A stretch of DNA of 64,000 bases. Origin: Beroe forskalii (Eukaryota; Ctenophora; Nuda; Beroida; Beroidae). Position numbers and translations under genes: made by a program. Below the pieces are notes generated by a model that searched no databases, had not been told where the DNA came from, and saw nothing but the letters and a program-made list of their open reading frames with translations. The number at the start of each line of letters is the position of its first letter. Position 1 is the first letter of the stretch. The DNA is taken from positions 310,001 to 374,000 of the forward strand of contig WFMF01000007.1 of the NCBI GenBank assembly GCA_011033025.1, given 5' to 3'. Below are positions 1 through 13,200 of the stretch, piece after piece.

Positions 1-400
1 GAGCTAACGTTGGCTTCCCAGAATTCTGTCAACCCCAAGGCTTTGCTACCATTGAAATCCACTCCTGCTCCCACTTCCAGGGTCTGTTCACCACTAATAT
101 CATCTTTCAACAACTAATATTACCTTCTACAACAGCATTGCTTTCTTCATCTTTACCTCCCACCTCCAATCTCCATTCTTCACCGCCCCTCTTTCCGGTA
201 CAGTCCTCTCTGCAGTCTGAAAGTGCCCCCAACACTGTAGCATCATGCATTCCTTAGCCATGTCTCACCTTAGGACCTTTGCCTCATGATTCCTCATGAT
301 TCCTCATGACCAGCCACTGCTCTCAACTTCCTTCTGAGTCTTCTACCCAGTCTCCTCTTCAGTCTTTTCATCCTGATCTGCAGCCCCTCTTAAATGGATT
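1..400. other. No gene seen
   Basis: Pyrimidine-rich sequence with short CTTC/CCTC runs and a small local duplication of a CTCATGATTC motif near 280-310. No long frame and no recognisable motif. It runs directly into the minisatellite that begins near 400. Confidence 0.4.
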
Positions 401-1175
401 CCTAGTCCATCCCCCTACTGAACCCCTACTGAACCCCTGTTGACCCCCTACTGACCCCCTGCTGACCTCAACTGACCCCTGGTGAACCCCTGCTGAACCC
501 CTGGTGAACCCTTGCAGACTCCCTGGTGAACTAAGTCTACAAGTGCTGTCCCTCAGCACAACCGAGATGTTTCTCCATATGAATTATTGAAAAAATGTAT
601 ATTGTAATTGTGCTGTAAAATGATATTCAAATTCAAAACAAACCCCTGCTGACCCCCGGTGAACCCATGTTGACCTCCTTCTGACCCCCACTAACCCCCT
701 GGAGAAACCCCAACTAACCTCCTGGCAACTCACTGGCGAACTCCAACTGACCCCCTGCTGACCCTCAACTGACACCCTAGTGGACCCCTACTGACCTGGT
801 GAAATCCTACCGTTGAACCCCTGCTGACCCCATACTGAGATAGGACCCCTGCTGACACCCAGGTGAGTCCCTACTGACTCCCAGCTGACCCCCTACTGAC
901 TCCCTGGTGAATACTGATTGACCCCATACTGAACCCCCTACTGACCCCAAGGTGAACCCCTATTGAATCCTGCTGACTCCCTGGTGAACTCCTACTAACT
1001 GCTGATGACCCCCACTTACCCCTACTGACCCCCTGGCGATCCCCAATACCCCTGCTGACCATCTGGTGACCCCACTATCACCCTGGTGAGTCCCTATTGA
1101 ACCCCTGCTCAGTGCTGGCTTGCTGAACCCCTGCAATGATGACCCCTGGTAAAACCCTACTGAAAACTTGATGAT
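400..1175. repeat. Degenerate CTGACCCC-type minisatellite
   Basis: Dozens of imperfect short units built on CCCCTGCTGACC and CCCTACTGAACC fill this stretch, giving long open frames on the minus strand with no protein-like composition. The array is interrupted at about 560-645 by unique sequence containing TGTATATTGTAATTGTGCTG, a phrase that recurs near 18,880 before a CAATT repeat and looks like a retroelement 3' tail. Confidence 0.8.
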
Positions 1176-2030
1176 CATTGTTTCGAGACTTGTCATGAGT
1201 GATTTTGAACATATAAAGATATAAAACAATTCGCCTCATCATATCTTATCATTACTCTTCAGTCATCACGACGTGTCAATGAAGCAATGACCAGATGACC
1301 TATGTACCCTCAACAGTTCAGCACACCAAAATACCAATAGCAACTTTCAAAATTCTTTCTTTCTTTGATTTGGCAACATTCAAAACAGCATTTTATAAAA
1401 TTTATGGAGCTAATAAATAAATAAATAAATGCAAAACACTTATTCCACGCTTAGACATCGTTAAACACCACTACTAGAGAGATATTTTAGCCATTCAAGC
1501 GTGCCCTATAAAAACTCCTTTAAAATACTATCTTTAATCACATAATTAGATCCAAGATATATAGTCTTCTATAAATTGATATCATTGTTCTTGCAGGTTA
1601 CAGGCTATTAGTAAATATAATCATCCTTCATAACTGAGAGCCTTCTTCAAGCATAAGGGCAAATTTTGATTGTTTCAACGACCTCAGTTGACACATTTGA
1701 CACCCCCGCCAATCAAATTAGCGGAAAAATGTCGGTTAAGGAAATTGTAACAACTTTTTCTCTCACAACTTTCAACTAAAATGCTTCTGGCCGAAACCAG
1801 GGGTAAAAAACAAAACAAAAAAAGGCCAACCGGCCAACGGCCAATTGGCCGAAATGGCAAATTTTTTAGACGGTTGGCCGTTGGCCGGTGGACCCCCCCT
1901 AACTTTGCTCATATCTTTCGATTCCAAGGTACTATAAAAGTGATCGTCGATTGAAAAGTGTAGCAACATCAAAACAAAATTGAAAGATCATTTCCGTGTA
2001 AGTGTGTAACGCCGTAACAGATGCATATTT
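1176..2030. other. No gene seen; small GGCCAA-rich hairpin region
   Basis: AT-rich sequence with a TAAATAAATAAATAAA run near 1,410. A palindromic cluster of GGCCAA/TTGGCC words lies at about 1,825-1,895 and can fold on itself. No coding signal was recognised. Confidence 0.4.
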
Positions 2031-2039
2031 ATTATAGGC

Positions 2040-2406
2040 AAATTGTAGTGAGGGTAAGTAGGTGCACGGTTGATATATCGACTACCGGGTATACATAAAC
2101 TCATGAAACAAAACAAGATAACAAAATAAATGTATACACTGCTACACTGATGTATCCTAATGGAGTGAGAGCAAGTGGTCTTACTGGCACGTGGGTGCGC
2201 GGCTCATATAATGACCAACAAGTATACATAAACTCATGAAACCAAAACAAGATAACATACTATGTATACACTGATGTATCGTAATGGAGTGAGAGCAAGT
2301 GGTCTTACTGGCACGTGGGTGCGCGGCTCATATGATGACAAACAAGGTATACATAAACTTATGAAACCAAAACAAGATAACGTAATACGTATACACTGAT
2401 GTATCG
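2040..2406. repeat. ~124-bp tandem repeat, left part
   Basis: Units share TGATGTATCGTAATGGAGTG, followed by a GTGGTCTTACTGGCACGTGG block and TATACATAAACT. Copies of the first phrase start near 2,148, 2,272 and 2,397, giving a period of about 124 bp. The array is cut at 2,406 by the foldback element and resumes at 6,389-6,640 in the same orientation, so it was the insertion target. Confidence 0.8.
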
Positions 2407-2409
2407 TAA

Positions 2410-5400
2410 TAGTCTGGTCAGTATATGCAAAAATAGGCTCATCTGTGCAAAAATTCAGGAACTTATCCCGCTATGTTATTTGTGCTTCTTATCATGTTAG
2501 AAAACATATAAGCCCAGGAGTATTGAAAAATACCTTGGGGAAACTCGAAAATTGACCACGCCCTTTTCCGACCGTGGAAAATTTATCGATCACAGAAAAA
2601 TAAATTTATTGACATATATAGCATGATGGGTGTCTAAACCCATGTTTTTGGGACGCTGAATCGATTGCAAGGGTTATTTTAGTCTCTGACCATCATATAA
2701 GTCATTAGTGACCACGCCCACCCTTTAGCGTGGGAATTTTGAGTCATTTACACATGATATTTTTCCAAATCAAACTGTGGCATGTTAGGTGTCTAAACCC
2801 ATGTTTTTTGGGACGCTGAATCGATTGCAAGTGTTACTTTTAGTCTCTGACCATCACATAAGTCATTATTGACCACGCCCACCCTTTAGCATGGGAATTT
2901 TTGAGTCATTTTCACATGATATATTTCCAAATCAAACTGTGGCATGTTAGGTGTCTAAACCCATGTTTTTTGGGACGCTGAATCGATTGCAAGTGTTACT
3001 TTTAGTCTCTGACCATCACATAAGTCATTATTGACCACGCCCACCCTTAAGTGTGGGAATTTTTGAGTCATTTTCACATGATATTTTTCCAAACCAAGCA
3101 ACACACAAGTCACGAATCTTCTTTCATCAGTAGGGCAATTTATTTTGTGGTAAATCTTGATCTTCAGATCCAACGGCAACAGGATCATTCCAGTTAGATA
3201 CTCAGTTCATACTGAATCATCCTGAACACAATATTATGTTAATACTTTAATAGAGTTATGTTGGATATCGTACTACAAACTCCAAAAAAGTGGAAGCATT
3301 TGCCAAAGTTTGCCAAAAATTAAACACCTTTTTGAGCACTTTTGCAACAATTTAGGTACCAATATTATGATTTTCAAGGATGAGGAATCGATTCCCAAGG
3401 TCTGTTTAACATTTTGACGTTATCCAGAGTCTGTAGCAGAGACCACAGAGAATAGAGTATGAGGCTACAGTAACAAATACGATATTTCATATCCTCTTAC
3501 TTAAAGCTTTATGCATTCAAGTACTACGTAGTCCGATCAAACCGTTGTATTAAGCCCTCGAACCGAAGCATGCACGCTACATTAGTCTGTTCTAGCAGCC
3601 TAAAATCAATAGTAAGGCCCAACTGTGACCATTGACCAGTTTCCATGGATTCATCCTCAGCTGTGTGGAGGCGAGTGGAGGCTGTGTGGAGCCATTCATG
3701 CTCCACCAGGCTCCACTCAGCCTCTACCAGGCTCCACTCAGCCTTCACTCAGCCTTCAATAGGCTCCACATAGCCTCCATAGGCTCAACTCAGCCTTTAC
3801 TAGTAGTGGAGGCTCAGTGGTGCCAAGTGGAGGCTGAGTGGAGCCTAGCAGAGGCTGTGTGGAGACTAGTGGAGAGCCGAGGGGAGGATGTTTGGAGCCT
3901 AGTGGAGGTTTAGCGGTGTCTAGTGGAAGCTGAGTGGTGTCCACTGTCTAGTGGAAGCTCAGTGAAGCCTAGTGGAGGCTGTGTGGACTGTGGAGCCTAG
4001 TGTCACAGCCTCCACTAGGCTAAACACAGCCTCCACTAGGCTCCTCACAGCCTTTACTAGTAGTGGAGGCACAGTGGTGCCAAGTGGAGGCTGAGTGGAG
4101 CCTAGCAGAGGCTGAGTGGAGACTAGTGGAGAGCCGAGGGGAGGATGTTTGGAGCCTAGTGGAGGTTTAGCGGTGTCTAGTGGAAGCTGAGTGGTGTCTA
4201 CTGTCTAGTGGAAGCTCAGTGAAGACTAGTGGAGGCTCTGTGGAGCCATTTGGAGGCTGAGTGGAGCCTAGTAGAGGCTGAGTGGAGACTAGTGGAGAGC
4301 CGAGGGGAGGCTGTTTGGAGCCTAGTGGAAGTTCAGCAGTGTCTAGTGGGAGCTGAGTGGTGTCTACTGTCTAGTGGAAACTCAGTGAAGACTAGTGGAG
4401 GCTCTTTGGAGCCTAGTGGAGGCTGAGTGGAGCCAAATGGAGGCTGGCTGGAGCTTGGTGGAGGCTGAGTGGAGCATGAGTGATGCCTAGTGGAGGCTGT
4501 GTGGAGCCTAGTGGCGGCTCTGTGGAGCCAAGTGGAGGCTGAGTGGAGCCTAGTAGAGGCTGAGTGGAGACTAGTGGAGAGCCGAGGGGAGGCTGTTTGG
4601 AGCCTAGTGGAGGTTTAGCGGTGTCTAGTGGAAGCTGAGTGGTGTCTAATGTCTAGTGGAAGCTCAGCGAAGACTAGTGGAGGCTCTTTGGAGCCTAGTG
4701 AAGGCTGAGTGGAGCCTAGTAGAGGCTGAGTGGAGACTAGTGGAGAGCCGAGGGGAGGCTGTTTTTAGCCTATTGGAGGTTTAGCGGTGTCTAGTGGAAG
4801 CTGAGTGGTGTTTAGTGTTTACTGTCTATTGAAAGCTCAGTGAAGACTAGTGGAGACTCTTTGGAGCCTAGTGGAGGCTGAGTGGAGCTTAGTGGAGGCT
4901 GAGTGGAGCCGAATGGAGGCTAAGTGGAGCCTAGTGGAGGCTGGCTGGAGCTTGGTGGAGGCTGAGTGGAGCATGATTGAAGCCTAGTGGAGGCTGTGTG
5001 GAGCCTAGTGGAGGCTGGCTGGAGCATGAATGGAGCCTAGTGGAGGCTGTGTGGAGAAAAGTGGAGAGCCGAGTGGAGGCTGTTTGGAGCCTAGTGGAGG
5101 TTTAGCGGTGTCTAGTGGAAGCTGAGTGGTGTCTACTGTCTAGTGGAAGCTCAGTGAAGCCTAGTGGAGGCTGTGTGGACTGTGGAGCCTAGTGTCACAG
5201 CCTCCACTAGGCTAAACACAGCCTCCACTAGGCTCCTCACAGCCTCCACTAGGCTCCACGGAGCCTCCACTACTAGTAAAGGCTGAGTTGAGCCTAGTGG
5301 AGACTGATTGGAGCCTTATGGAGGCTATGTGGAGCCTATTGGAGACTGAGTGGAGGCTGAGTGAAGCCTAGCATATGTTTGTGTCTCATTGAATTCCCTA

Positions 5401-6388
5401 ATTTTCAGCCCCTTTCTCATTTATTGATACTTGACTGCCATATTTTGCTGGAGCTCGCTTCTGAATTCATAACATTCAAATTATTACAATTGAAGTTTTT
5501 AGTTGCAATACTTTAGATTCGATTCCGTAGTACGATATCCAACATAACTCTATTAAAGTATTAACATAATATTGTGTTCAGGATGATTCAGTATGAACTG
5601 AGTATCTAACTGGAATGATCCTGTTGCCGTTGGATCTGAAGATCAAGATTTACCACAAAATAAATTGCCCTACTGATGAAAGAAGATTTGTGACTTGTGT
5701 GTTGCTTGGTTTGGAAAAATATCATGTGAAAATGACTCAAAAATTCCCACACTTAAGGGTGGGCGTGGTCAATAATGACTTATGTGATGGTCAGAGACTA
5801 AAAGTAACACTTGCAATCGATTCAGCGTCCCAAAAACATGGGTTTAGACACCTAACATGCCACAGTTTGATTTGGAAATATATCATGTGAAAATGACTCA
5901 AAAATTCCCATGCTAAAGGGTGGGCGTGGTCAATAATGACTTATGTGATGGTCAGAGACTAAAAGTAACACTTGCAATCGATTCAGCGTCCCAAAAAACA
6001 TGGGTTTAGACACCTAACATGCCACAGTTTGATTTGGAAAAATATCATGTGAAAATGACTCAAAAATTCCCACGCTAAAGGGTGGGCGTGGTCACTAATG
6101 ACTTATATGATGGTCAGAGACTAAAAATAACCCTTGCAATCGATTCAGCGTCCCAAAAAACATGGGTTTAGACACCCATCATGCTATATATGTCAATAAA
6201 TTTATTTTTTCTGTGATCGATAAATTTTCCCACGGTCGGAAAAGGGCGTGGTCAATTTTCGAGTTTCCCCAAGGTATTTTTCAATACTCCTGGGCTTATA
6301 TGTTTTCTAACATGATAAGAAGCACAAATAACATAGCGGGATAAGTTCCTGAATTTTTGCAGGGTACATGCATATACTGACCAGACTA
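2410..6388. mobile_element. 4-kb foldback DNA element, PIF/Harbinger-like TAA target site
   Basis: Two arms of about 865 bp (2,410-3,276 and 5,527-6,388) are near-identical inverted repeats beginning TAGTCTGGTCAGTATATGCA. Each arm contains three direct subrepeats of about 160 bp around GGGACGCTGAATCGATTGCA. The 2.2-kb loop is mostly a minisatellite. The element is flanked by TAA at 2,407-2,409 and 6,389-6,391, and the uninterrupted target (TATCGTAATGGAG) is seen in neighbouring tandem units, so the boundaries and the 3-bp duplication are well supported. A TAA target is typical of PIF/Harbinger-type transposons; that assignment is inference, since no transposase is present. Identical 77-residue frames in both arms come from the inverted repeat and are not taken as genes. 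Confidence 0.88.
3640..5380. repeat. GTGGAGGCTGAGTGGAGCCTA minisatellite in foldback loop
   Basis: About 1.7 kb of 20-21-bp units of the form AGTGGAGGCTGAGTGGAGCCT, mixed with a higher-order unit containing GCCGAGGGGAGG and TTAGCGGTGTCTAGTGGAAG that recurs about six times. The ends (about 3,700-3,790, and two blocks around 4,010-4,050 and 5,200-5,270) carry the reverse complement, so the array also has internal inverted segments. Open frames here reflect the repeat period. Confidence 0.88.
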
Positions 6389-6391
6389 TAA

Positions 6392-6640
6392 TGGAGTGAA
6401 AGCAAGTGGTCTTACTGGCACGTGGGTGCGCGGCTCATATACTAACAAACAAGAATACATAAATTCAATATGTATACACTGGTGTATTGATTTAGATCAA
6501 GTGGTCTTACTGCTTTACTGGCACGTGCGGGCGCGGCTCATATAATGACTAACGTGAACGGTGAATGCATAAAAAAGATAGCATAAGATGTATATTGTAT
6601 ACACTGGTGTATCGTAATGGAGTGAGAGGATTGACTTAAA
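6392..6640. repeat. ~124-bp tandem repeat, right part
   Basis: Continuation of the array seen at 2,040-2,406 after the inserted foldback element. It contains GTGGTCTTACTGGCACGTGG near 6,408 and two more diverged units ending near 6,620. Confidence 0.75.
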
Positions 6641-6689
6641 GTCAGATGTAATTATTTTACATAGTAAATAATTACGAATAACAAAATTC

Positions 6690-6812
6690 TAAAGTTTTGA
6701 TTTTTGGGGTGTGATAATTTTTCAAAGGTGTGATAACTGTTCTTTGAGGGGTGTGATAACTGTACAGTTATCACACACCTGGAAAAATTATCACACCCCA
6801 AAATTTCGAAAA
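6690..6812. repeat. Short hairpin (GTGTGATAA inverted repeat)
   Basis: TTTTGGGGTGTGATAATTTT and its reverse complement flank an inner pair of GTGTGATAACTGT / ACAGTTATCACAC, forming a roughly 120-bp hairpin with a short asymmetric loop. It resembles a small foldback MITE; no target duplication was resolved. Confidence 0.65.
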
Positions 6813-7228
6813 TTTTAAAATCTTATGAAGATTATTAATTGACCCCTAAACTCCATTTTTGAAGCCGTTATATAACAAAAATTATCAGAGCAAGAATTAT
6901 ATAACGATCGTTATACAATAACCAGTAATCACATATGCCGTTTTGAAATCAAATAACACTACCGCCTACTCAATAATTTACAATCATTCCAGCAACCTAC
7001 CTCATACAATCTACACAATTTCTTTACAATAATAGAGCAAATATAAATAAACGCGTGAAATCCAGCTTAACTACACAAAGTTACGGCAAGCAGCTACAGC
7101 ACCTGGCGCTGATAGGACGACTCATATCTGTTATTTTATAACTTTCAGTGCACACCGGCATCACCAGTTTATCATTCCTCGATCAGTGTGTGGAGCAACT
7201 CATGGCTCATCGCTTGCTTCAATTCGCA
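6813..7228. other. Gene-free stretch downstream of ARL6
   Basis: AT-rich sequence lying 3' of the ARL6 stop codon on the minus strand. It should contain the ARL6 3' UTR. No other feature was recognised. Confidence 0.4.
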
Positions 7229-10200
7229 CTATCTTTTAGATTTAGATTGACGAATTTGGGCTGAAAAATAAAGATATCGTTGAAAATTTGTTAGATAAAT
7301 TATCAAGTGTGAAAATTAGAAAATTATAAAATCTATGAGATCAGACAGTGAAACAGGTATATAAAAGAAAACCTAAACTATATCAGATCAGGACAAAATG
7401 TGGTTGAAATGTTAAAATAAATTCGAAAGAAAGACAACCTGCCATCCAGTTGACGCCCTCCAGCAGTCCCTCACCGGTTAGAGCATTGCTACCACTGAAA
7501 CACATTTCCAATGAACATTGGGGATTGTAACAGTTAATTGTATCGAACAACATAAGTTTCCAAAACTTTCTTTGTGCATCAGCCATGAATAAAATTAATG
7601 GTCGAGGGTGAAGAAAGTGTTTTCTGCCCTTAGTAGAACTTACAAGATCTGCCAAGGCTTGTTTCTTATCTGATCCAACTCCAGTTTCAGCGACACCTGA
7701 AATAAATTGCGAGCTATTAATCTATTATAAAAATCATTTTATTGAAAGTATCGTTCATATTTGAGGCTTTCAAGGTTCATAGAATTCACTAATACTATTT
7801 AAGCGAAATATTAACAACCTGTGACGGTGAAAGCGAATCTTTAATATCCATTTTGTTGCTGAAAATCAGAATAGGGATCGCCTTGTTCTTTATATCTGAA
7901 AATAATGTTACGAATTTTAACGATCACAGTGATTTTGGATTTTCGGTCTAAATTCACATTCTGAATTCCTCAAACGATATTCTGTATTCACTCAAACCCC
8001 CATCCCCCATTGGAAGGCTCACCATCGTGCGTTAGGAAGCTCTGTAGTTCCTCCTTAGCCACCACTAATCTCAGCTTGTCACTGCTGTCAATAACCAGCA
8101 GAACACCCTCCACATCATTGTAACATTATGATAATATGGGGGGGGGGTAACATTGTAACATATTGGGGGGGGAGAAGCTTGGGCAAAGCAGGTTGAATTC
8201 TATGTTAATGTCACGCTCACAATGGTGGTTCAAGCTAAAAGGCAATGTGAAGTTATTATATCAAAGTTTCAAGCACCGAAGAGCAGAAGCATGCATCGAC
8301 GAGAAAAATGACGCTCCAAACTGCAGAAAAGCATCTCAGATTACCTACTAGTGATACTCACTTGTAATGCGCTTCCCAAAGATTCCGGTATTTGCCCTGA
8401 CCTGACATATCAAACACCGTGAAGTTGATCCTGAAAATACGGTGAAGGTATTTCTGCAATTATCCATAAAAGGTTTCAAGAAAATTTAGAAAATGATTAA
8501 TAATTCATGGGAGAGTAAAGAAAGAAGACTGATCCACCTGAATTAGACCCTTAGAACTTGAGAAGGCTCAAGGCACGATCCAAAATTGAAAATAAAAGCG
8601 ATAGCACATGAATTAAAAAGCTAGCGAGCTATCTTATATCTGTCTCAGGTTCTACTTCAGGTGATTCAGTCTCCGATGATACTGAGATACTGCTGGCTTT
8701 TATATTTCAATCAATTCAGTATTTTCATGCATGATTGAATCAAATATTCTGAGAAAATTCGACTTCAGTGTGCGTATAAACTGAAATTCATCGAAAATTG
8801 CTCTTTCTGTTGATCTCTTTGGGTTGGTTAATCATTCAATGTGAATGAACATTGAATATCAAAATTTCCACTCGTAGTTTATACGAAACTTAGAAAGGCA
8901 TGACGATGGCCTACCCATCAAATCTGAAATGAAGTGGGCTGCTGTAATCTAGCATGCTAAATCAACCTTACTACAGATGGGCGACATGAATACCAAGGTT
9001 GTTCGGTAGATACGCTGAAACGTTTTATCCTTTTTCAATCCTCATCTTGGCAAGTCATTGCCATGCAAAATGAAAACAAGGCATGTGTGACGCGCGCGCT
9101 GAAATTATTGCACTAGCTGCTGACATTGACTTGCGACATAGCGTTATTCAATTCGGATTACGCGCCAATTATTTCAGGAGATGATTCCGTAGAGTGGAAA
9201 CAAATTGTGAAAATGCGCGCGTGCTCAATGTGACGACCTGGCTCAGATGGAATTGTGAAAATTTTCACATTTTGCCAAAACTGCGTGGGAATGGCTGAAA
9301 TATGTTTGAATTATCGATACAAGTGACCTTAAGTCATTTTTGGAGTCTTGGTCATTTTTTGGTCGTCGATATAGGCGAAAAGGGCCAAATTTAAAGATTG
9401 GTCAAATCTGACTTTTCTCGGAACAAATGCATAGGAAACAGATAGAAAACATTCTGGATTTAATCCACAGACACTTTCACCCGAGAGGGATGCATCCTTT
9501 TCTATAAATTTGGGCTAGTTAAACGTGGCTGCATTTTGTGAAAATGGTTTCAGCGAGTTTTGAGAGCTGAAAACGTGTAAAAATGGTTTAGGCACGTTGG
9601 TACAGTGAATAAAAGTTACTTAAGATCGTTTTTGGGAGTCTTGGAAACTTCTGGACACCAGTATGACCGAAAAGGATCCAAACATGAAGTTACTCAAATT
9701 TAGAATAATTACCAGCTGGTACATACCTTCATCTAACCGGCCTTTTAGACTTTGAGATTTTGTTTTAAGGGCCAGTTAAAAAGACCGGTCAAAGCTACAA
9801 AGTGGGGTCGGTAAAGGTCAATTAATTTAGGTCAAACGAAACTTTTATGACCTCGCTTATAAAGTGTTAAATAGTAAAAAAAGATGGCATAACACGATAA
9901 TGCCCTAAATCATCATATCACACGGGAATTTGTGGACCTTTTGATGCAATTCACCGAGTATGTATGGATTTAAGTGGCTTTTTCGGAGTGAAATCCTTGG
10001 TCTGGAAACAACTTGTTAAGTTGATACATTTCTTTTGTTCAAGGGGCCGGTTAAGATGGTTCAAAAATTTTTGTCCATGAGTCAAAAAGGGCCGGCTAAA
10101 TGAAGACCGATAAGGTAGGTATAAACATCCAAAAAAATCCGCGTGGTTCTTGTACCGAAGACGGCTAGCAAATTGGCTCGCAGAACCGTGCATTTACAAG

Positions 10201-13200
10201 AATTAGGTATACAAGAATTTTAAGATATAATTTGTGACAAAAGCAATGTCATTCAAATCGGACACAAGTCAGTAACATTATGTTAATCGGAGATGATAAT
10301 GTGATTTGGTGATGTGTTATGGTGATTGGAATTGATTTCCCCCCGGCTTACGCATGCCCCACGTGGATGCGAGAACTGCGTGAAAATGGCTCAGTATTAA
10401 TAAAAGTTATTACTAAGCATCTTCTTTGAAAGTCTGGAGAACTTTTGTCCCCAACGTGGCCGAAAAGGGCCCACCCAAACTCAAATTGCTCAAATTTGAT
10501 TTCAATTCAGCTGGAAAGTAATTCTAGATATCCTAGGAAACATTCTGCGTGGTTTTTGGACCGAAATACGCTGTTTTCCGTCCGTGAGGGATGTTTCCAT
10601 TTCTGAAAAACGGCCTGTAAAAAAGTGGAAACATTTTCACAAAAAATGTAACAAGAATTGCGCCTGCCGGCACATTTCTTGTGCCCGTTGTTCCCGTATG
10701 CAGGCGCTTAATTTCCTGTTCCCGGGGCTGGTATTAAAGCACGCCTTCATTAAAACACGCCGTCGTCTGTCGACCATTGTCCGACTCGCTTACTGACAGG
10801 ATGAGTTGGCGATAAAATGCTTTATCTATCTAGTGTCACATCACAATACTAAAGAGCTAAAGTACTTACATCTTAACATTATTGAATCAATTTTATGAAT
10901 ATTCCATTCGTAAGTATAAACTGAAAACAATAATTGCGCTCGTTTTCTGTAACCTCGGCGAGCGCTTTAATTTCATGCAACACGATAAAGGTCGTACGTG
11001 ATCACAAGTCGCACGTGCATTTTACTGCGCGCGCAAATTAATTCATGAACACCTGCCATGTTCTGTTTGCGCGTCCGCATTCAGTCTTGGTTGTTTCCTT
11101 TGAGTTTGGTGCGACGTCTCGTTGCAACATCAAGCGTTGTGCATTATCAAGCGTTTCCATTGACGAAAATAATTATATCATATGAAATCACATAATTTTC
11201 TGTCCTAAAAGTTTCTGCAGTTTGCTGCCATGTTGTTCAGATACCACAGTCAGAGGCCAGAAGCTCACTTGATGATTGATCGAGGATTTCTCATGGCGAC
11301 TATTGATATTCGAGCAAATGTAATGTTCTTCCTGGGCGTCGAAATTTGTGATTTTATGATCAACTGTACACACTTGAAGGTTAAAGGAGGATTGATAGCC
11401 AAGATTGAAGATATAGGTTTCGTAAATTCATGAGATACCGGGACAAATTTTCATCTCTGATCTCTTACTTTCCTCAGCGAAAGGTCAATCATCATATCAT
11501 CATTGCTAAGTTCAATCATCATTGATCGACATCTATTGCTCATTGTCAATTATTGATTGTAAATTTGATTGAATCCCAATCATAAGACAAAGTCTGATGG
11601 AGAATTCAAAGAAAATCGAAAGACATTCATGCACCTCTTATCATTGAAAACTTTGATGAAATTGAAGAATGATGAAAATTTTAAAAATGAATCAATTTCC
11701 AAGTTTCAACATTAGGATGAACAGGGCATTGAACCCGAATAACTGTAAGATAGCTGCAGTGAACATCGAACAGGATGCCACTACACCAAGCTATATTGGC
11801 GCGACTGATATTATAAAGGAGCAGTTGGATGCTTGAAAATGATCAAAAGTGACGTACATACATACGTACATACCACACGCATACGACCAAATCGGATCAC
11901 ACCACCTATTTCAGATTTAACAGTACGCGTAAAGGTAGTATACACACAACCCCCAATTTCGTACAATCTCTGCTAACCTTTTCTCAATGCCTTTTTGCAA
12001 AAAAAAAACGCGATTGGGAACAGGAAAAATGGATATGTGCGAGTTTTGAGGGCTGGAAATGGGTAAAAATGGTTCAGACATGTTTGTATAGCGAATGCGA
12101 GTTACTTAGGTTCGATTTTGGGAGTTTTGAGAAAATGTTTCCACTTTTTTACAGGCCGTTTTTCAGAAATGGAAACATCCCTCACGGACGGAAAACAGCG
12201 TATTTCGGTCCAAAAACCACGCAGAATGTTTCCTAGGATGTCTAGAATTACTTTCCAGTCGATAGAAATCAATTTTGAGCAATTTTATTTTTCGGCCTTT
12301 TTGGGCCTTTTTCGGCCATATTGGGCCCCAGAACTTCTCAAAACTCCCAAAAACGATCCTAAGTAACTTGCATTCGCTATATAAACATGTCTGAACCATT
12401 TTTACACATTTCTAGCCCTCAAAACTCACACAAAACCATTTTCACATTTTTTGTGAAAATATTTCCACTTTTTTACAGGCCGTTTTTCAGAAATGGAAAC
12501 ATCCCTCACGGACGGAAAACAGCGTATTTCGGTCCAAAAACCACGCAGAATGTTTCCTAGGATGTCTAGAATTACTTTCCAGTCGATAGAAATCAATTTT
12601 GAGCAACTTTATTTTTCGGCCTTTTTGGGCCTTTTTCGGCCATATTGGGCCCCAGAACTTCTCAAAACTCCCAAAATCGAACCTAAGTAGCTCGCATTCG
12701 CTATACAAACATGTCTGAACCATTTTACACATTTCCAGCCCTCAAAACTCGCACAAATCCATTTTCACATTTTTTGTGAAAATGTTTCCACTTTTTACAG
12801 GCCGTTTTTCAGAAATGGAAACATCCTCACGGACGGAAAACAGCGTATTTCGGTCCAAAACCACGCAGAATGTTTCCTAGATGTCTAGAATTACTTTCCA
12901 GTCGATAGAAATCAATTTTGAGCAACTTTATTTTTCGGCCTTTTTTGGGCCTTTTTCGGCCATATTGGGCCCCAGAACTTCAAAACTCCCAAAACGATCC
13001 TAAGTAACTTGCATTCGCTATACAAACATGTCTGAACCATTTTTACACATTTCCAGCCCTCAAAACCCACACAAAACCATTTTCACATTTTTTGTGAAAA
13101 TTTTCACATGTGTTTCCAAGTGTTTCCAATTTGCTTCCACTTTCACGGAATCATGAACTCAATTATTTGTTGCCATTTTGCGGCGTGAAATTATGCATTA

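Noticed and set aside
2955..3188. 77-residue frame starting MILLPLDLKIK, with an identical start in the other arm at 5,615-5,890
   Set aside because: Both are the same DNA in the two arms of the foldback element. The frame runs through its direct subrepeats and the two versions end differently.
3524..4426. Several Glu/Trp/Ser-rich frames (for example 3,632-3,913 and 4,229-4,426)
   Set aside because: They are translations of the GTGGAGGCT minisatellite, whose unit is near a multiple of three.
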